Part shown: positions 1 through 9,000 of the stretch, in pieces
How positions within the stretch are numbered: the stretch's first letter is position 1
How the letters are laid out: each line of letters opens with the position of its first letter
Source of the DNA: Ralstonia pickettii
Lineage (GTDB): Bacteria; Pseudomonadota; Gammaproteobacteria; Burkholderiales; Burkholderiaceae
Direction of reading: 5' to 3'
Length of the DNA: 64,000 nucleotides
NCBI RefSeq assembly: GCF_016466415.2
Contig: NZ_CP066771.1
Coordinates: 2,294,001-2,358,000 of the forward strand
Translations under genes and position numbers: made by a program
The notes under the pieces: model-generated
What the model saw: the letters and a program-made list of their open reading frames with translations, nothing else
Told to the model about the DNA's origin: nothing
Databases searched by the model: none

Positions 1-392
1 ACGTTGGCGCCTTCCGCAGCCAGCGCCAGCGCCAGATTCACGGCGGTGGTCGACTTGCCCACGCCGCCCTTGCCCGACGCCACGGCAATGATGTTCTTCA
101 CGTTCGGCATCAGGTGCACGCCGCGCTGCACCGCGTGCGCCACGATCTTCATCGACACCTGCACGCTCACATTTTCAACACCTTGCACCTGGCGCAGCGC
201 CCCGATCACCAGCTTGCGGATCGGCTCGAATTGGCTCTTGGCGGGGTAGCCAAGCTCCACGTCGAGCGCCACCTCGCCGCCATCGACCCGGATGTTGCGC
301 GCCGATTTGGACGACACGAGGTCGCGCCCGGTATTGGGATCCACCACGCCGCGCAGGGCTTCGGTGATCTGTTCGATGGTTACGCTCAACAT
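1..392 (-). CDS. apbC: Iron-sulfur cluster carrier ATPase ApbC/Mrp (N-terminal part, cut by window edge)
   Basis: Reading leftwards from the ATG at 392 gives MLSVTIEQITEALRGVVDPN, the start of an N-terminal MIP18/DUF59 domain. A deviant Walker A motif (GKGGVGKST) follows near residue 106, after which the gene runs off the window. Mrp/ApbC proteins are cytosolic P-loop ATPases that carry and transfer Fe-S clusters. The gene is divergent from the lipoprotein gene at 595, and the 200 bp between them must hold both promoters. The family assignment rests on the DUF59 plus P-loop arrangement. The C-terminal CxxC cannot be checked here. Confidence 0.9.
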   Translation of the reverse strand, partial: MLSVTIEQITEALRGVVDPNTGRDLVSSKSARNIRVDGGEVALDVELGYPAKSQFEPIRKLVIGALRQVQGVENVSVQVSMKIVAHAVQRGVHLMPNVKNIIAVASGKGGVGKSTTAVNLALALAAEGAN

Positions 393-594
393 TTGCTCCA
401 CAAATCTAATGCGAATGGGGGACGGGCCAACGGTGACGCGGCATGAACTTTGCGGCGCCCTGGCCACTCTATGTACTGTTTTGCTATTGTATTTTGCCGG
501 CGCATCGTTCGTCCGATTCCCCCTCAATATCCCTCCGATGCGCCGGATATCGGCAAACCCACAAGAACCGATCCCGTTACCCGTAGGAGAAACC

Positions 595-1224
595 ATGAAA
601 GCCAAGCTTATTTCCGTCTCGCTGATCGCCCTGCTGGCCGCCGGCTGCGCCACCGAGCAGCAGAACCAGACCGCCATGGGCACCGGCGTTGGCGCGGCCG
701 TGGGCGCTGGCATCGGCGCGCTGGTCGGCAACGGCAAGGGTGCCGCCATTGGCGGTGCGCTGGGCGCGGCAACCGGTGCTGCCGTCGGCTACAACTGGGG
801 GGCAATCAAGTCCAAGCTGGCTGGCGATACGGCCGGCACGGGCACGCAGATTTCGGAGCAGCCCGACGGCTCGCTCAAGCTGAACATTCCGAGCCAGGTC
901 TCGTTCGATACCGACAGCGCGGTGATCAAGCCGTCGTTCCGCGGCCCGTTGGATAGCGTGGCACAAACGCTCACGCAACATCCGGAACTGGCCGCCAATG
1001 TGGTCGGCCACACGGACAGCACCGGCAACCCGAACTACAACATGACGCTGTCGCAAAAGCGCGCGCAGAGCGTGGCGAGCTACCTGACGGACCGCGGCGT
1101 GGCCCGCAACCGCCTGTCCGCCGAAGGCCGCGGCCAGAATCAGCCCGTTGCCGACAACGCCACCGAGGCCGGCCGCGCCCAAAATCGCCGCGTCGAAATT
1201 TATTTGAAACCAATTCAGGGGTAA
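595..1224 (+). CDS. OmpA-family outer-membrane lipoprotein with glycine-zipper segment
   Basis: The protein has 209 residues. The start at 595 has an AGGAGA ribosome site 4 bases upstream and yields a lipoprotein signal ending LLAAGC (lipidated Cys18). The same frame is open upstream, but the lipobox fixes the start. Residues about 28-65 are Gly/Ala rich with GxxxG spacing (glycine zipper). Residues about 95-205 form an OmpA/Pal-like peptidoglycan-binding domain with the hallmark NVVGHTDSTGN and a later NRRVEI. It probably tethers the outer membrane to peptidoglycan. It is monocistronic, with a terminator at 1333. Confidence 0.9.
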   Translation: MKAKLISVSLIALLAAGCATEQQNQTAMGTGVGAAVGAGIGALVGNGKGAAIGGALGAATGAAVGYNWGAIKSKLAGDTAGTGTQISEQPDGSLKLNIPSQVSFDTDSAVIKPSFRGPLDSVAQTLTQHPELAANVVGHTDSTGNPNYNMTLSQKRAQSVASYLTDRGVARNRLSAEGRGQNQPVADNATEAGRAQNRRVEIYLKPIQG

Positions 1225-1528
1225 CCCTGTCATAGAAAACAGGTACCGCTTGCTACGCATTGCTGGCTCGCGATGCGTTGCTGACCTCCCGGGCGGTACC
1301 TGATTTCTCCTCCTTTTCCGTTGTGGAAAGCTGCGCCGGCTCTGACCGGCGCTTTTTTTTGGGTCACACGATGCGCGGCATCGTGACGCATGGGCCGAAC
1401 TCCACGATCACACCCACCTTCCGCAGATTCGTCCGGGAACGGCCTGATACCGCCGGGCGCGCTAAAATATGCGTTTTTCCGCGCGCCGCGCCCTGTTCGC
1501 GGCCCGCCAGCACCTTTCTGGCCTGCCC
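1225..1528. other. Intergenic region between the OmpA lipoprotein and metG
   Basis: These 304 bases contain no convincing gene. They hold the terminator at 1333-1360 and, near the metG end, a TAAAAT hexamer at 1463-1468 that could be a -10 box. No good -35 was seen. Confidence 0.6.
1333..1360 (+). terminator. Rho-independent terminator of the OmpA lipoprotein gene
   Basis: GCGCCGG pairs with CCGGCGC across a short loop and is followed by eight T residues. It lies about 110 bases after the stop codon. Confidence 0.85.
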
Positions 1529-3598
1529 ATGTCCGAACGTCGCATCCTCGTCACTTCCGCACTGCCCTATGCCAACGGGCCGATCCATATCGGCCACCTA
1601 GTCGAGTACATCCAGACCGATATCTGGGTGCGCTTCCAACGCATGCGCGGCCACGAGACCTATTACGTGGGTGCCGACGACACGCACGGCACGCCCGTCA
1701 TGCTGCGCGCCGAGAAAGAAGGCCTGTCCCCGCGCCAGCTGATCGAACGCGTCTGGACCGAGCATAAGCGCGACTTCGACAACTTCCTTGTCTCGTTCGA
1801 CAACTACTACAGCACGGACTCCGACGAAAACAAGGAGTTGTGCCAGAGCGTCTACCTCAAGCTCAAGGAAGCCGGCCTGATCGACGTACGCGAGGTCGAG
1901 CAATTCTACGACCCGGTCAAGGAGATGTTCCTGCCGGACCGCTTTATCAAGGGTGAATGCCCGAAGTGCGGCGCAAAAGACCAGTACGGCGATTCGTGCG
2001 AAGTCTGCGGCGCCACCTACCAGCCGACCGACCTGAAGAACCCGTACTCCGTGGTGTCGGGCGCGACACCGGTGCGCAAGTCGTCGGAGCACTACTTCTT
2101 CAAGCTGTCCGACCCGCGCTGCGAGAATTTCCTCCGCGACTGGGTGGCCGACCTGGCGCAGCCCGAAGCCACCAACAAGATGCGTGAGTGGCTCGGCGAG
2201 GAAGGCGAAGCCAAGCTGTCGGACTGGGACATCTCGCGTGATGCACCCTACTTTGGCTTCGAGATTCCGGGCGCGCCGGGCAAGTACTTCTATGTGTGGT
2301 TGGATGCGCCGGTCGGCTACTACGCCAGCTTCAAGAACCTGTGCGCCAAGCGCGGTCTCGATTTCGACGCGTGGATCAACGAACACTCGACCACCGAGCA
2401 GTACCACTTCATCGGCAAGGACATCCTCTATTTCCACACGCTGTTCTGGCCGGCGATGCTCAAGTTCTCCGGCCACCGCACACCGACCAACGTGTTCGCC
2501 CACGGCTTCCTGACCGTGGACGGCGCCAAGATGAGCAAGTCGCGCGGCACGTTCATCACCGCACAGAGCTACATCGACACCGGCCTGAATCCGGAATGGC
2601 TGCGCTACTACTTCGCCGCCAAGCTGAACGCGACGATGGAAGACCTGGATCTGAACCTGGACGATTTTGTCGCCCGTGTGAACAGCGACCTGGTGGGCAA
2701 GTTCGTCAACATCGCCAGCCGTTCGGCGGGGTTCCTGGTCAAGCGCTTCGAAGGCCGCGTGAGCGACGCCGCGCTGGGCCATCCGCTGATGGTGCAACTG
2801 CGCGAAGCCGCCCCGCAGATCGCCGATCTGTACGAAAAGCGCGAGTACAGCAAGGCGCTGCGTGCCGTGATGGAGCTGGCCGACGCCGTCAATGCATTCG
2901 TCGACACCGAAAAGCCGTGGGATCTGGCCAAGGACGAGGCCCACCGCGAAAAGCTGCACGCCGCGTGCTCGGTCGCGCTGGAAGCGTTCCGCCTGCTGGC
3001 CGTGTACCTCAAGCCGATTCTGCCGACCACGGTGGAGCGCATCGAGGCGTTCCTCAACGTTGAGCCGCTGACGTGGCGCTCGATCGACTCGCAACTGTCG
3101 TCCGCCAAGCCGATCCAACCGTACTCGCACCTGATGACGCGCGTGGACAAGAAGCAGGTGGATGCGCTGGTCGAAGCCAACCGCCAGTCGCTGCAGGCCA
3201 CCGCCGATGCACCCGCTGCTGCCGCCAACGGTGCGGCCGCCATCGAACCGATGGCCGAAACCATCACCATCGACGACTTCGCCAAGATCGACCTGCGTGT
3301 CGCCAAGATCGTCGCCTGCCAGCGCGTGGAAGGATCGAACAAGCTGCTGCAGCTGACGCTGGATGTGGGTGAAGGACAGACGCGGAATGTGTTTTCGGGC
3401 ATCCAGTCGGCATATGCACCGGAGGATCTCGTCGGCAAGCTGACCGTGATGGTTGCCAACCTGGCACCGCGCAAGATGAAGTTCGGGATGTCGGAAGGGA
3501 TGGTGTTGGCGGCTTCGGCGGCTGATGAGAAGGCTCTGCCGGGGCTTTATATTCTTGAGCCGCATTCGGGGGCGGTGCCGGGGATGCGGGTGCGGTAA
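1529..3598 (+). CDS. metG: Methionyl-tRNA synthetase
   Basis: The enzyme has 689 residues and charges tRNA-Met with methionine in the cytosol. The HIGH signature is at residues 20-23 (PIHIGHL). A four-cysteine zinc knuckle lies at about 144-160 ([18 protein letters not shown]), and KMSKS begins at about residue 334. The C-terminal ~110 residues are the EMAP/Trbp111-like tRNA-binding and dimerisation domain ([20 protein letters not shown]). The frame is open from 1469, but [17 protein letters not shown] is the family's usual N terminus, so the start is placed at 1529. Length and domain order match the E. coli-type enzyme of about 677 residues. Confidence 0.97.
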   Translation: MSERRILVTSALPYANGPIHIGHLVEYIQTDIWVRFQRMRGHETYYVGADDTHGTPVMLRAEKEGLSPRQLIERVWTEHKRDFDNFLVSFDNYYSTDSDENKELCQSVYLKLKEAGLIDVREVEQFYDPVKEMFLPDRFIKGECPKCGAKDQYGDSCEVCGATYQPTDLKNPYSVVSGATPVRKSSEHYFFKLSDPRCENFLRDWVADLAQPEATNKMREWLGEEGEAKLSDWDISRDAPYFGFEIPGAPGKYFYVWLDAPVGYYASFKNLCAKRGLDFDAWINEHSTTEQYHFIGKDILYFHTLFWPAMLKFSGHRTPTNVFAHGFLTVDGAKMSKSRGTFITAQSYIDTGLNPEWLRYYFAAKLNATMEDLDLNLDDFVARVNSDLVGKFVNIASRSAGFLVKRFEGRVSDAALGHPLMVQLREAAPQIADLYEKREYSKALRAVMELADAVNAFVDTEKPWDLAKDEAHREKLHAACSVALEAFRLLAVYLKPILPTTVERIEAFLNVEPLTWRSIDSQLSSAKPIQPYSHLMTRVDKKQVDALVEANRQSLQATADAPAAAANGAAAIEPMAETITIDDFAKIDLRVAKIVACQRVEGSNKLLQLTLDVGEGQTRNVFSGIQSAYAPEDLVGKLTVMVANLAPRKMKFGMSEGMVLAASAADEKALPGLYILEPHSGAVPGMRVR

Positions 3599-3706
3599 TG
3601 GGTGTGTTTGGGATAGGCCTTGGTGGTGCATCCCTTGTTTCATCCCCTGCCGGGGCTGACTCACTTTCTTTGGTCTTGCCCAAAGAAAGTAAGCAAAGAA
3701 ATGCGC

Positions 3707-3832
3707 GCCCGAGATGGCGAAAGACTCCTTGAATTTATGTCGCAGGAAGGGGAAGGGAAAAACTCGCTTCGCTCAGACAGTTTCCCTTCCTTTTTCCTCC
3801 CTGCAACAGAAATTCAAGGCGCCATCTCGGGC
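3707..3832. repeat. Long hairpin A of the composite repeat
   Basis: This is an imperfect palindrome of about 126 bp. GCCCGAGATGGCG at the left pairs with CGCCATCTCGGGC at the right, and further paired blocks (CTTGAATTT/AAATTCAAG, GAAGGGAAA/TTTCCCTTC) lie inside. The apex is AACTCGCTTCGCTCAGACAG, which recurs in reverse complement in hairpin B. Confidence 0.75.
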
Positions 3833-3883
3833 AGGAAAGTCAAAGGACAAAAGCCGCACCATCTGGGCACAAGCGCAAACGAC

Positions 3884-3914
3884 AAAGGCCAACCTCGCGA
3901 CGGGTTGGCCTTTT
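3884..3914 (+). terminator. Terminator-like hairpin at the centre of the composite repeat
   Basis: AAAGGCCAACC pairs perfectly with GGTTGGCCTTT over an 8-base loop and is followed by TTTTCTTTT. It could end transcripts entering from metG, which has no closer terminator. Confidence 0.6.
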
Positions 3915-3933
3915 CTTTTGACGTTAGACCCTT

Positions 3934-4047
3934 GATGGCGCCTTGAATTTTCGTAAGCGGGCGGAAACAAGACGGGAAACTGTCTGAACGCAGCGAGTTT
4001 TTCCCGTCTCCGCCCGGTTACGGAAATTCAAGGGATGGGTCGCCATC
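3934..4047. repeat. Long hairpin B of the composite repeat
   Basis: This imperfect palindrome begins GATGGCGCCTTGAATTTTCG and ends with its counterpart (AAATTCAAG...CGCCATC). GACGGGAAA pairs with TTCCCGTC inside. Its apex (CTGTCTGAACGCAGCGAGTTT region) is nearly the reverse complement of the apex of hairpin A, so A and B face each other. Confidence 0.75.
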
Positions 4048-4087
4048 TCGGGCACGCCTTCCTTTTGCTTACTTTTCTTTGGCAAGA

Positions 4088-4137
4088 TGTATGGACCGGG
4101 GACATAGGTGACAGGTGTGCGAGGACATGGTTGACAC
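4088..4137 (+). repeat. Left terminal inverted repeat of the IS
   Basis: These 50 bases are the exact reverse complement of 5319-5368. The repeat starts with TGT and is preceded by the target duplication GCAAGA at 4082-4087. Confidence 0.95.
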
Positions 4138-4169
4138 TTTGAGCGGCACATTCGCTCGGAGGTCAGGCC

Positions 4170-5315
4170 ATGCCCTGGAGCACACGAGACACCATGAGCC
4201 TTCGTCAGGAATTCGTTCTATTGGCCCGGCAGGAAGGCTGTAACCGGCGCGAGCTGTGTCGGCGGTTCGGCATCAGCCCGCAAACCGGCTACAAGTGGCT
4301 GGCTCGTTACGTTGAGTCGGGGGACGCCGGACTGGCTGACCGGACGCGCCGTCCCTCGCACAGCCCGATGCGTACCGAGGCCGAGCTTGAACAGGCCGTC
4401 ATCGCGTTACGCCAGCAGCATCCTGCGTGGGGCGGGCGCAAGATCAGCCGCCGCTTGGCCGACTTGGGCTGGAGTGATGTACCGGCGCCCAGCACCGTGA
4501 CCTCCATCCTGCATCGGTATGGGTTGATTGCACCCGAAGCCTCAGACGCCTCCACGCCCTGGCAGCGCTTTGAGCACGCTGAACCGAACCAACTCTGGCA
4601 GATGGATTTCAAGGGCGGGTTCGCGTTGGCCGACGGCCAGCGCTGCTCGCCGCTGACCGTGATCGACGATCACTCCCGCTTCAACCTGGTGCTGGCGGCC
4701 TGCACGCAGACGCAGAGCGCGGTCGTGCAGCGTCACTTGCGCCAGGCCTTCGAGCGCTATGGGCTGCCGCTGCGCATCAACGCCGATAACGGCGCACCTT
4801 GGGGCAGTCCCACCCGGCCGGGGCAACTCACGGGCCTGGGCGTCTGGCTCATCCGCCTCGGTGTGCGCCTGAGCTACAGCCGCCCCGCCCACCCGCAGAC
4901 CAACGGCAAGGACGAGCGCTTCCACCGCACGCTCAAGGCCGAGGCCCTGGCCGGGCGCTACTTCGCCTCTTGCGACGCGGTCCAGCACGCGCTGGATGCT
5001 TGGCGCACCGTCTATAACTGCGAGCGCCCGCACCAGGCCATCGACCTGGCCACGCCCATCACACGCTACCGGCCCAGCCCGCGACCGTATCCGTCTACGT
5101 TGGCACCGATCGAGTACAGCCCGCAGGACATCGTCCTCAACGTCGGATGGAATGGGGAGCTACGCTTCAGGAGTTGGCGCTTCAAGCTCTCCAATGCCCT
5201 GCACGGCTTGCCGGTGGCATTGCGCCCCGACCCTAAACACAGGGATCAATTCGATCTGTACTTCGTTCACCAACACCTTGGCCGTATCGATCTGAACCTG
5301 CCCGATGACTGCTGA
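4170..5315 (+). CDS. IS481-family transposase (DDE/rve integrase core)
   Basis: The protein has 381 residues, and GGAGG lies 7 bases before the ATG. Residues about 10-60 form a helix-turn-helix (RRELCRRFGISPQTGYKWL). The rve catalytic core follows with acidic residues at D146 (WQMDFKGG), D206 (INADNGAPW) and E249 (TNGKDERFHRTLKAEAL). A C-terminal extension of about 100 residues is typical of the family. The frame is uninterrupted, so the transposase should be active. It cuts and rejoins the element at the 50-bp repeats. Confidence 0.95.
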   Translation: MPWSTRDTMSLRQEFVLLARQEGCNRRELCRRFGISPQTGYKWLARYVESGDAGLADRTRRPSHSPMRTEAELEQAVIALRQQHPAWGGRKISRRLADLGWSDVPAPSTVTSILHRYGLIAPEASDASTPWQRFEHAEPNQLWQMDFKGGFALADGQRCSPLTVIDDHSRFNLVLAACTQTQSAVVQRHLRQAFERYGLPLRINADNGAPWGSPTRPGQLTGLGVWLIRLGVRLSYSRPAHPQTNGKDERFHRTLKAEALAGRYFASCDAVQHALDAWRTVYNCERPHQAIDLATPITRYRPSPRPYPSTLAPIEYSPQDIVLNVGWNGELRFRSWRFKLSNALHGLPVALRPDPKHRDQFDLYFVHQHLGRIDLNLPDDC

Positions 5316-5318
5316 CAT

Positions 5319-5368
5319 GTGTCAACCATGTCCTCGCACACCTGTCACCTATGTCCCCGGTCCATACA
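5319..5368 (-). repeat. Right terminal inverted repeat of the IS
   Basis: It is the perfect mate of 4088-4137. The second copy of the GCAAGA target duplication follows at 5369-5374, and the remaining arm of the host repeat then continues to about 5425. Confidence 0.95.
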
Positions 5369-5458
5369 GCAAGACAAAGAAAAGTGAGTCAGCCCCGGCA
5401 GGGTACGAAACAGGGGATGCACCACAAAAAAGACCAGAGCCAACAACCCAAAAACCTC

Positions 5459-6001
5459 CTACCCCCCATTCAACCGGTCATCACTCCGCGAAGTCGTCGT
5501 AACACGCCCATCCGCCCCAAAGTGCACATTGAAGAAAGCCCGCTCGGTAGCGCTTTCCATCCACCGATACCCCCAAACCTCTTCCTGCTTCAGCTTGAAC
5601 ACCTCGACCTTCCCCGGCTTGCCGAGCATCCGGCGGATGTCGTCCTTGGTCTGCCCCGCCCGCACGCGCCCAAAATTGTCGGCGGTCAACACCTGCTCGA
5701 TCTTCTGCACGTGCCCGTCGGGCCCGATCGTCACCATCCACGTTGAAGTCCCTTCGGGTCCGCGCGGATACTCAAGCTGCCGCGTGCCGCCCTCGCTCTC
5801 CCAGATCATCTCGGGCTGGCCGGCGGTGGCCCTGACATCATCTTCGGTGGATTGCCCCACCACGATGCCCTTGAACAGCAGGTTGTCCGGCTTGGCCGAC
5901 TGCCATGCACGCTTGGCAGCGTCGCCCACACGATCCACGGCCTGGTCGACCTTTTGCTGATCGCAGCCGAACAACCCCAGCAATGAAGCCAGAATGCCCA
6001 T
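5459..6001 (-). CDS. BamE/SmpA-like outer-membrane lipoprotein
   Basis: The protein has 180 residues. The start at 6001 has GGGAG upstream and gives a lipobox LLGLFGC (Cys13). Two BamE-type motifs are visible, KGIVVGQSTEDDVRATAGQP at about 43-62 and VRAGQTKDDIRRMLGKP at about 111-127, the second being the classic SmpA/OmlA signature. BamE is the small accessory lipoprotein of the BAM complex that inserts beta-barrel proteins. This one is longer than E. coli BamE (113 residues) and has the motif twice, so it may be a paralogue rather than BamE itself. It lies downstream of tamA-tamB on the same strand, 94 bp after tamB. Confidence 0.8.
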   Translation of the reverse strand: MGILASLLGLFGCDQQKVDQAVDRVGDAAKRAWQSAKPDNLLFKGIVVGQSTEDDVRATAGQPEMIWESEGGTRQLEYPRGPEGTSTWMVTIGPDGHVQKIEQVLTADNFGRVRAGQTKDDIRRMLGKPGKVEVFKLKQEEVWGYRWMESATERAFFNVHFGADGRVTTTSRSDDRLNGG

Positions 6002-6095
6002 GGTGACTCCCACTTGTGCGAGTTGACGACGATGCGGCATGGAACCCCCGTTCGAAACATGGTCCGGCCACCATTCTGGCAGCCGGGCTATCCGA

Positions 6096-9000
6096 TTACC
6101 AACGCTTGTTGAACAGGACCGACGCGCCGTTGATCGTGCCGCCGCGGGCCACCACCGACCACCGCCGGGAGAACTGCCACGTCAGCTTGACGATGGAATC
6201 GGCCGTCGACAGGCTCTGCTCGTAGCCAACGGTGATGCGCTCCGAGATTGCCTTGCCGAGGCTTACCACCTGCGGGTCGGTCAGGCCTGCGGCGGACGGC
6301 CCGATCGAGAACTCGTCGAGACCGAAGCGCCGTGCCACGTTCTTGCCCGCCACGTTGCCCAGCAGGCCGAGCGCCGCGCCTGACATCGCCTGCTGCTGAC
6401 CCAGGCCGGCGTTCGATGCGCTATAGCCGAACATCAGCCACGAGAGCTTGTCTTCATCGGGCACGTTGGGCTCGGAGACAAGCGTGACGCGCGGCTGCCG
6501 CACCGTGCCGGTCACCTGCACGCCGGCTTCCACTTCCTGGTTACGGCGCATGGCGGTGATGTTGAACGACGGGTTGTTGATTGGCCCCACGAAGTTCAGC
6601 ACGCCCCGTTCGATGGCCAGCTTGCGACCGAACGCCTCGTACGTGCTGCCCTCGCGCACGTAGATCGTACCGGTGCCGCGCAGGGGCACGAGCGGCTCGC
6701 TGTGCACGTGCATCTGGCCACCAAGTGACAGGTCTGCTCCGGCACCCTTGAAGCGGAAGTTGTCGCCAAAATCGACATCGACATCGACCACCGGGCTGAA
6801 GCGGCCAGCCGGCTTTTCTTCGCGTTTGACACCGCGTTCGGCCTGGTTGCGGGCGGCATCGGTGCGGCGGACGATGACCACGTCGTCGCCCAACGAAGGC
6901 GCGCCGTCCTTCGGCAGATCGAACAGGCCGCGGTCGACCTTGAACTTGCCGGTGATGGCCACGCGGTCATTGTCGTTTGCAATGCGCGCCTGGCCCGACA
7001 GCACCAGCGTGCGGTCCGGATCGGCAAAGAGCTGCAGCTTGTCGGCGACGATGGAGCCCGCGAGGTTCGGGTTCGCCTCGCCCAACTGCACGCGGCCCTG
7101 CGCACGCACGGTGCCGTCGCCGCCGTGGAACACCACCTCTTGCAGGTCGACCACGTTTTGGTCGAGCGCCACGCGCACGACCCCCTTGGTCAGGCGGATG
7201 CCCTGATCGTAAAGCGCCACGTCGATGTCCTGGCCGGTCAGGAAGCCGCTCACTTTGGGCGCGCCCACGGTGCCCGCAAACGTCAGGCTGGCAGCAAGCT
7301 GCCCGTCCGTTGCTACATCCGGTCCCAGCAGGTCGCCGATGCTCTTGAGGTGCGGCAGGCTGATCGTCAAGCCGCCGGAGAGCGGCGACGTGGGTGCCAT
7401 GAGCGCCAGGGAGCCCGGTCCCGGATCACGCACGAGCCCGACACCCGCATCAAGATAAAGATTGCCGACGCGCGTCGACTGCACATTCCCGCGCAGCCCG
7501 AGGCGCATGCCCTCGCCACGCGCTTCCACGGTCGCTTCGGTCAACCCCAATGCCGTGAAACCGCGGCCGGCGTTGATGGACAGATCGCCGCTGCGGCGGG
7601 CGATGCGGGCCGTGCCGGTGGCTGTGCTGCCGAGATCCAGATCCCATTGCCCGTCGACGACGAGATCCGTGCGTACCGGCGGAGCCTGGCCCGTCCAGGT
7701 GCGCACAAGCTCCAGTACCCGCGCGATCTGCAAGCCGTCGACACGGCCTGCGCTGCGCACGTGTCCCTGGGCGGATTCGACACGCTCGATGTGGATGGGC
7801 GTCTGGTCCAGCGTCAGGTCCGCACGGCCCATCATCAGGCGACCGGGTGCCATCGCGAGCCTCACCGGAGCCGTGAGTTGCAGGTTGGGGGCGCCCTGCG
7901 CCGACAGCGTGGAGATCGTGCCGTCCCACCCATCGCCGTCCTTGCCGGGCGTCAACGCCCCGTCGCCTGCCAGTGCAAACTTGAACGGCTGGTTGCGCAC
8001 GTTGCCGTCGGCATCGGCGCGGAAGCGGTGGGCGCGGCGCGTGCCATCCAACGTGGCATGCACTTCTCGCAACGACAGGCTCGGGCCCGTCACGCGCTGC
8101 GCGGTCAGCTCGACCAGCAATGGCCCATCGATCCCATCGCGGATCTGCGCCCGGCCGTTGGCGGTGTCGATCTTGTTTCCCTGATAGGCAAGCTGATTGG
8201 CGCGGAACGTGGCATCCACTTGCGGGCGCTTGATCGTGCCGGAGACATCGCCGGACAAGGTGACTGCCCCGCTCACGCCAAGCTGCAAGCGTGCGAGCTG
8301 CGGCGCATCGATGTCGACATGCATGCGATCGCCGGCGGCGCCGAAACTGCCCCGCAGGCTGGCCTTGTTGCCGGCCACGTCGAGCCTGGCGTCGCTGGGC
8401 AGCAGACGTTCACCGCGCACGTGGACATTGCCCTCGCCGGTCATCGGCAAGCCTGTGTATTCGCTATCGCGCACGGAAAATTTGACGGCGGCGTCGATCG
8501 GCTCACCCAGCGAGCCGCGCGCGTCGAACTCGGCATTGACGCGGCCCTTTGCCACCTTGGCCAGCCGCGACGGATCGAACTCCGCCAGGTTGCCCTTGAA
8601 GGCGAACGACTGCGCGTCGTCATGCCTGAGCGTGCCCGCCAACGTCAGCCGCGAGCGCCCCAGCGACACCTGGGCGCTCTCCACTGCAACCTGCGCCGCA
8701 TCCAGCACGGCTTTCGCTTGCGCACGCATGTCCCCGCCCGCCAGATCAAGCGCCACGCGTTGCGTGCCACCCGCAAACTCCACGGTGATGGGGCCAGCAA
8801 GTTTCGTCTTCTCCAGCGATGCGTGCAGCGCCTGCAGATCGAGCTGGCGCACATCCACGCGAAGTGCGCCATGCCCCTTCTGCACATCGGCGCCACCCGT
8901 GAGCGCCGCGCCGCCCAGCAGACGCACATCCAGCCCGGTGAGCTGCTGATCGATTTCGTTCAGCCGCACCTGCGCACGCAGCGATTGCAGCGGCAGCTTC

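Larger units (their letters stand above)
4088..5368 (+). mobile_element. Complete IS481-family insertion sequence, 1281 bp
   Basis: The element is bounded by perfect 50-bp terminal inverted repeats beginning TGTATGGACCGGGGACATAG. It carries one full-length DDE transposase gene. GCAAGA directly flanks it on both sides (4082-4087 and 5369-5374), a 6-bp target-site duplication. The TGT termini, a single transposase frame without frameshift, and the size fit the IS481 family. Identical ends, an intact gene and a clean duplication suggest a recent insertion. Confidence 0.93.
3622..5425. repeat. Composite palindromic intergenic repeat, split by an IS481-family insertion
   Basis: The outer arms are an imperfect inverted repeat. 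The left arm (3622-3690, containing GGGGCTGACTCACTTTCTTTG) reappears reversed at 5369-5425 (AAAGAAAAGTGAGTCAGCCCC). Removing the IS (4088-5368 plus one target copy) restores one repeat unit of roughly 520 bp. Inside lie two further long hairpins (3707-3832 and 3934-4047) and a terminator-like stem (3884-3914). No protein-coding gene is credible in 3599-4087. The arrangement looks like a multi-copy genomic repeat, but copy number cannot be tested within this window. Confidence 0.8.

Noticed and set aside
1598-3664. 688-codon open frame on the minus strand
   Set aside because: Antisense to metG in a GC-rich genome. Low-complexity His/Arg/Val-rich translation with no family motif, while the plus strand encodes a complete MetG.
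3714-3946. Short open frames in the composite repeat
   Set aside because: They lie in palindromic DNA with frames on both strands, and show no ribosome site or recognisable protein.
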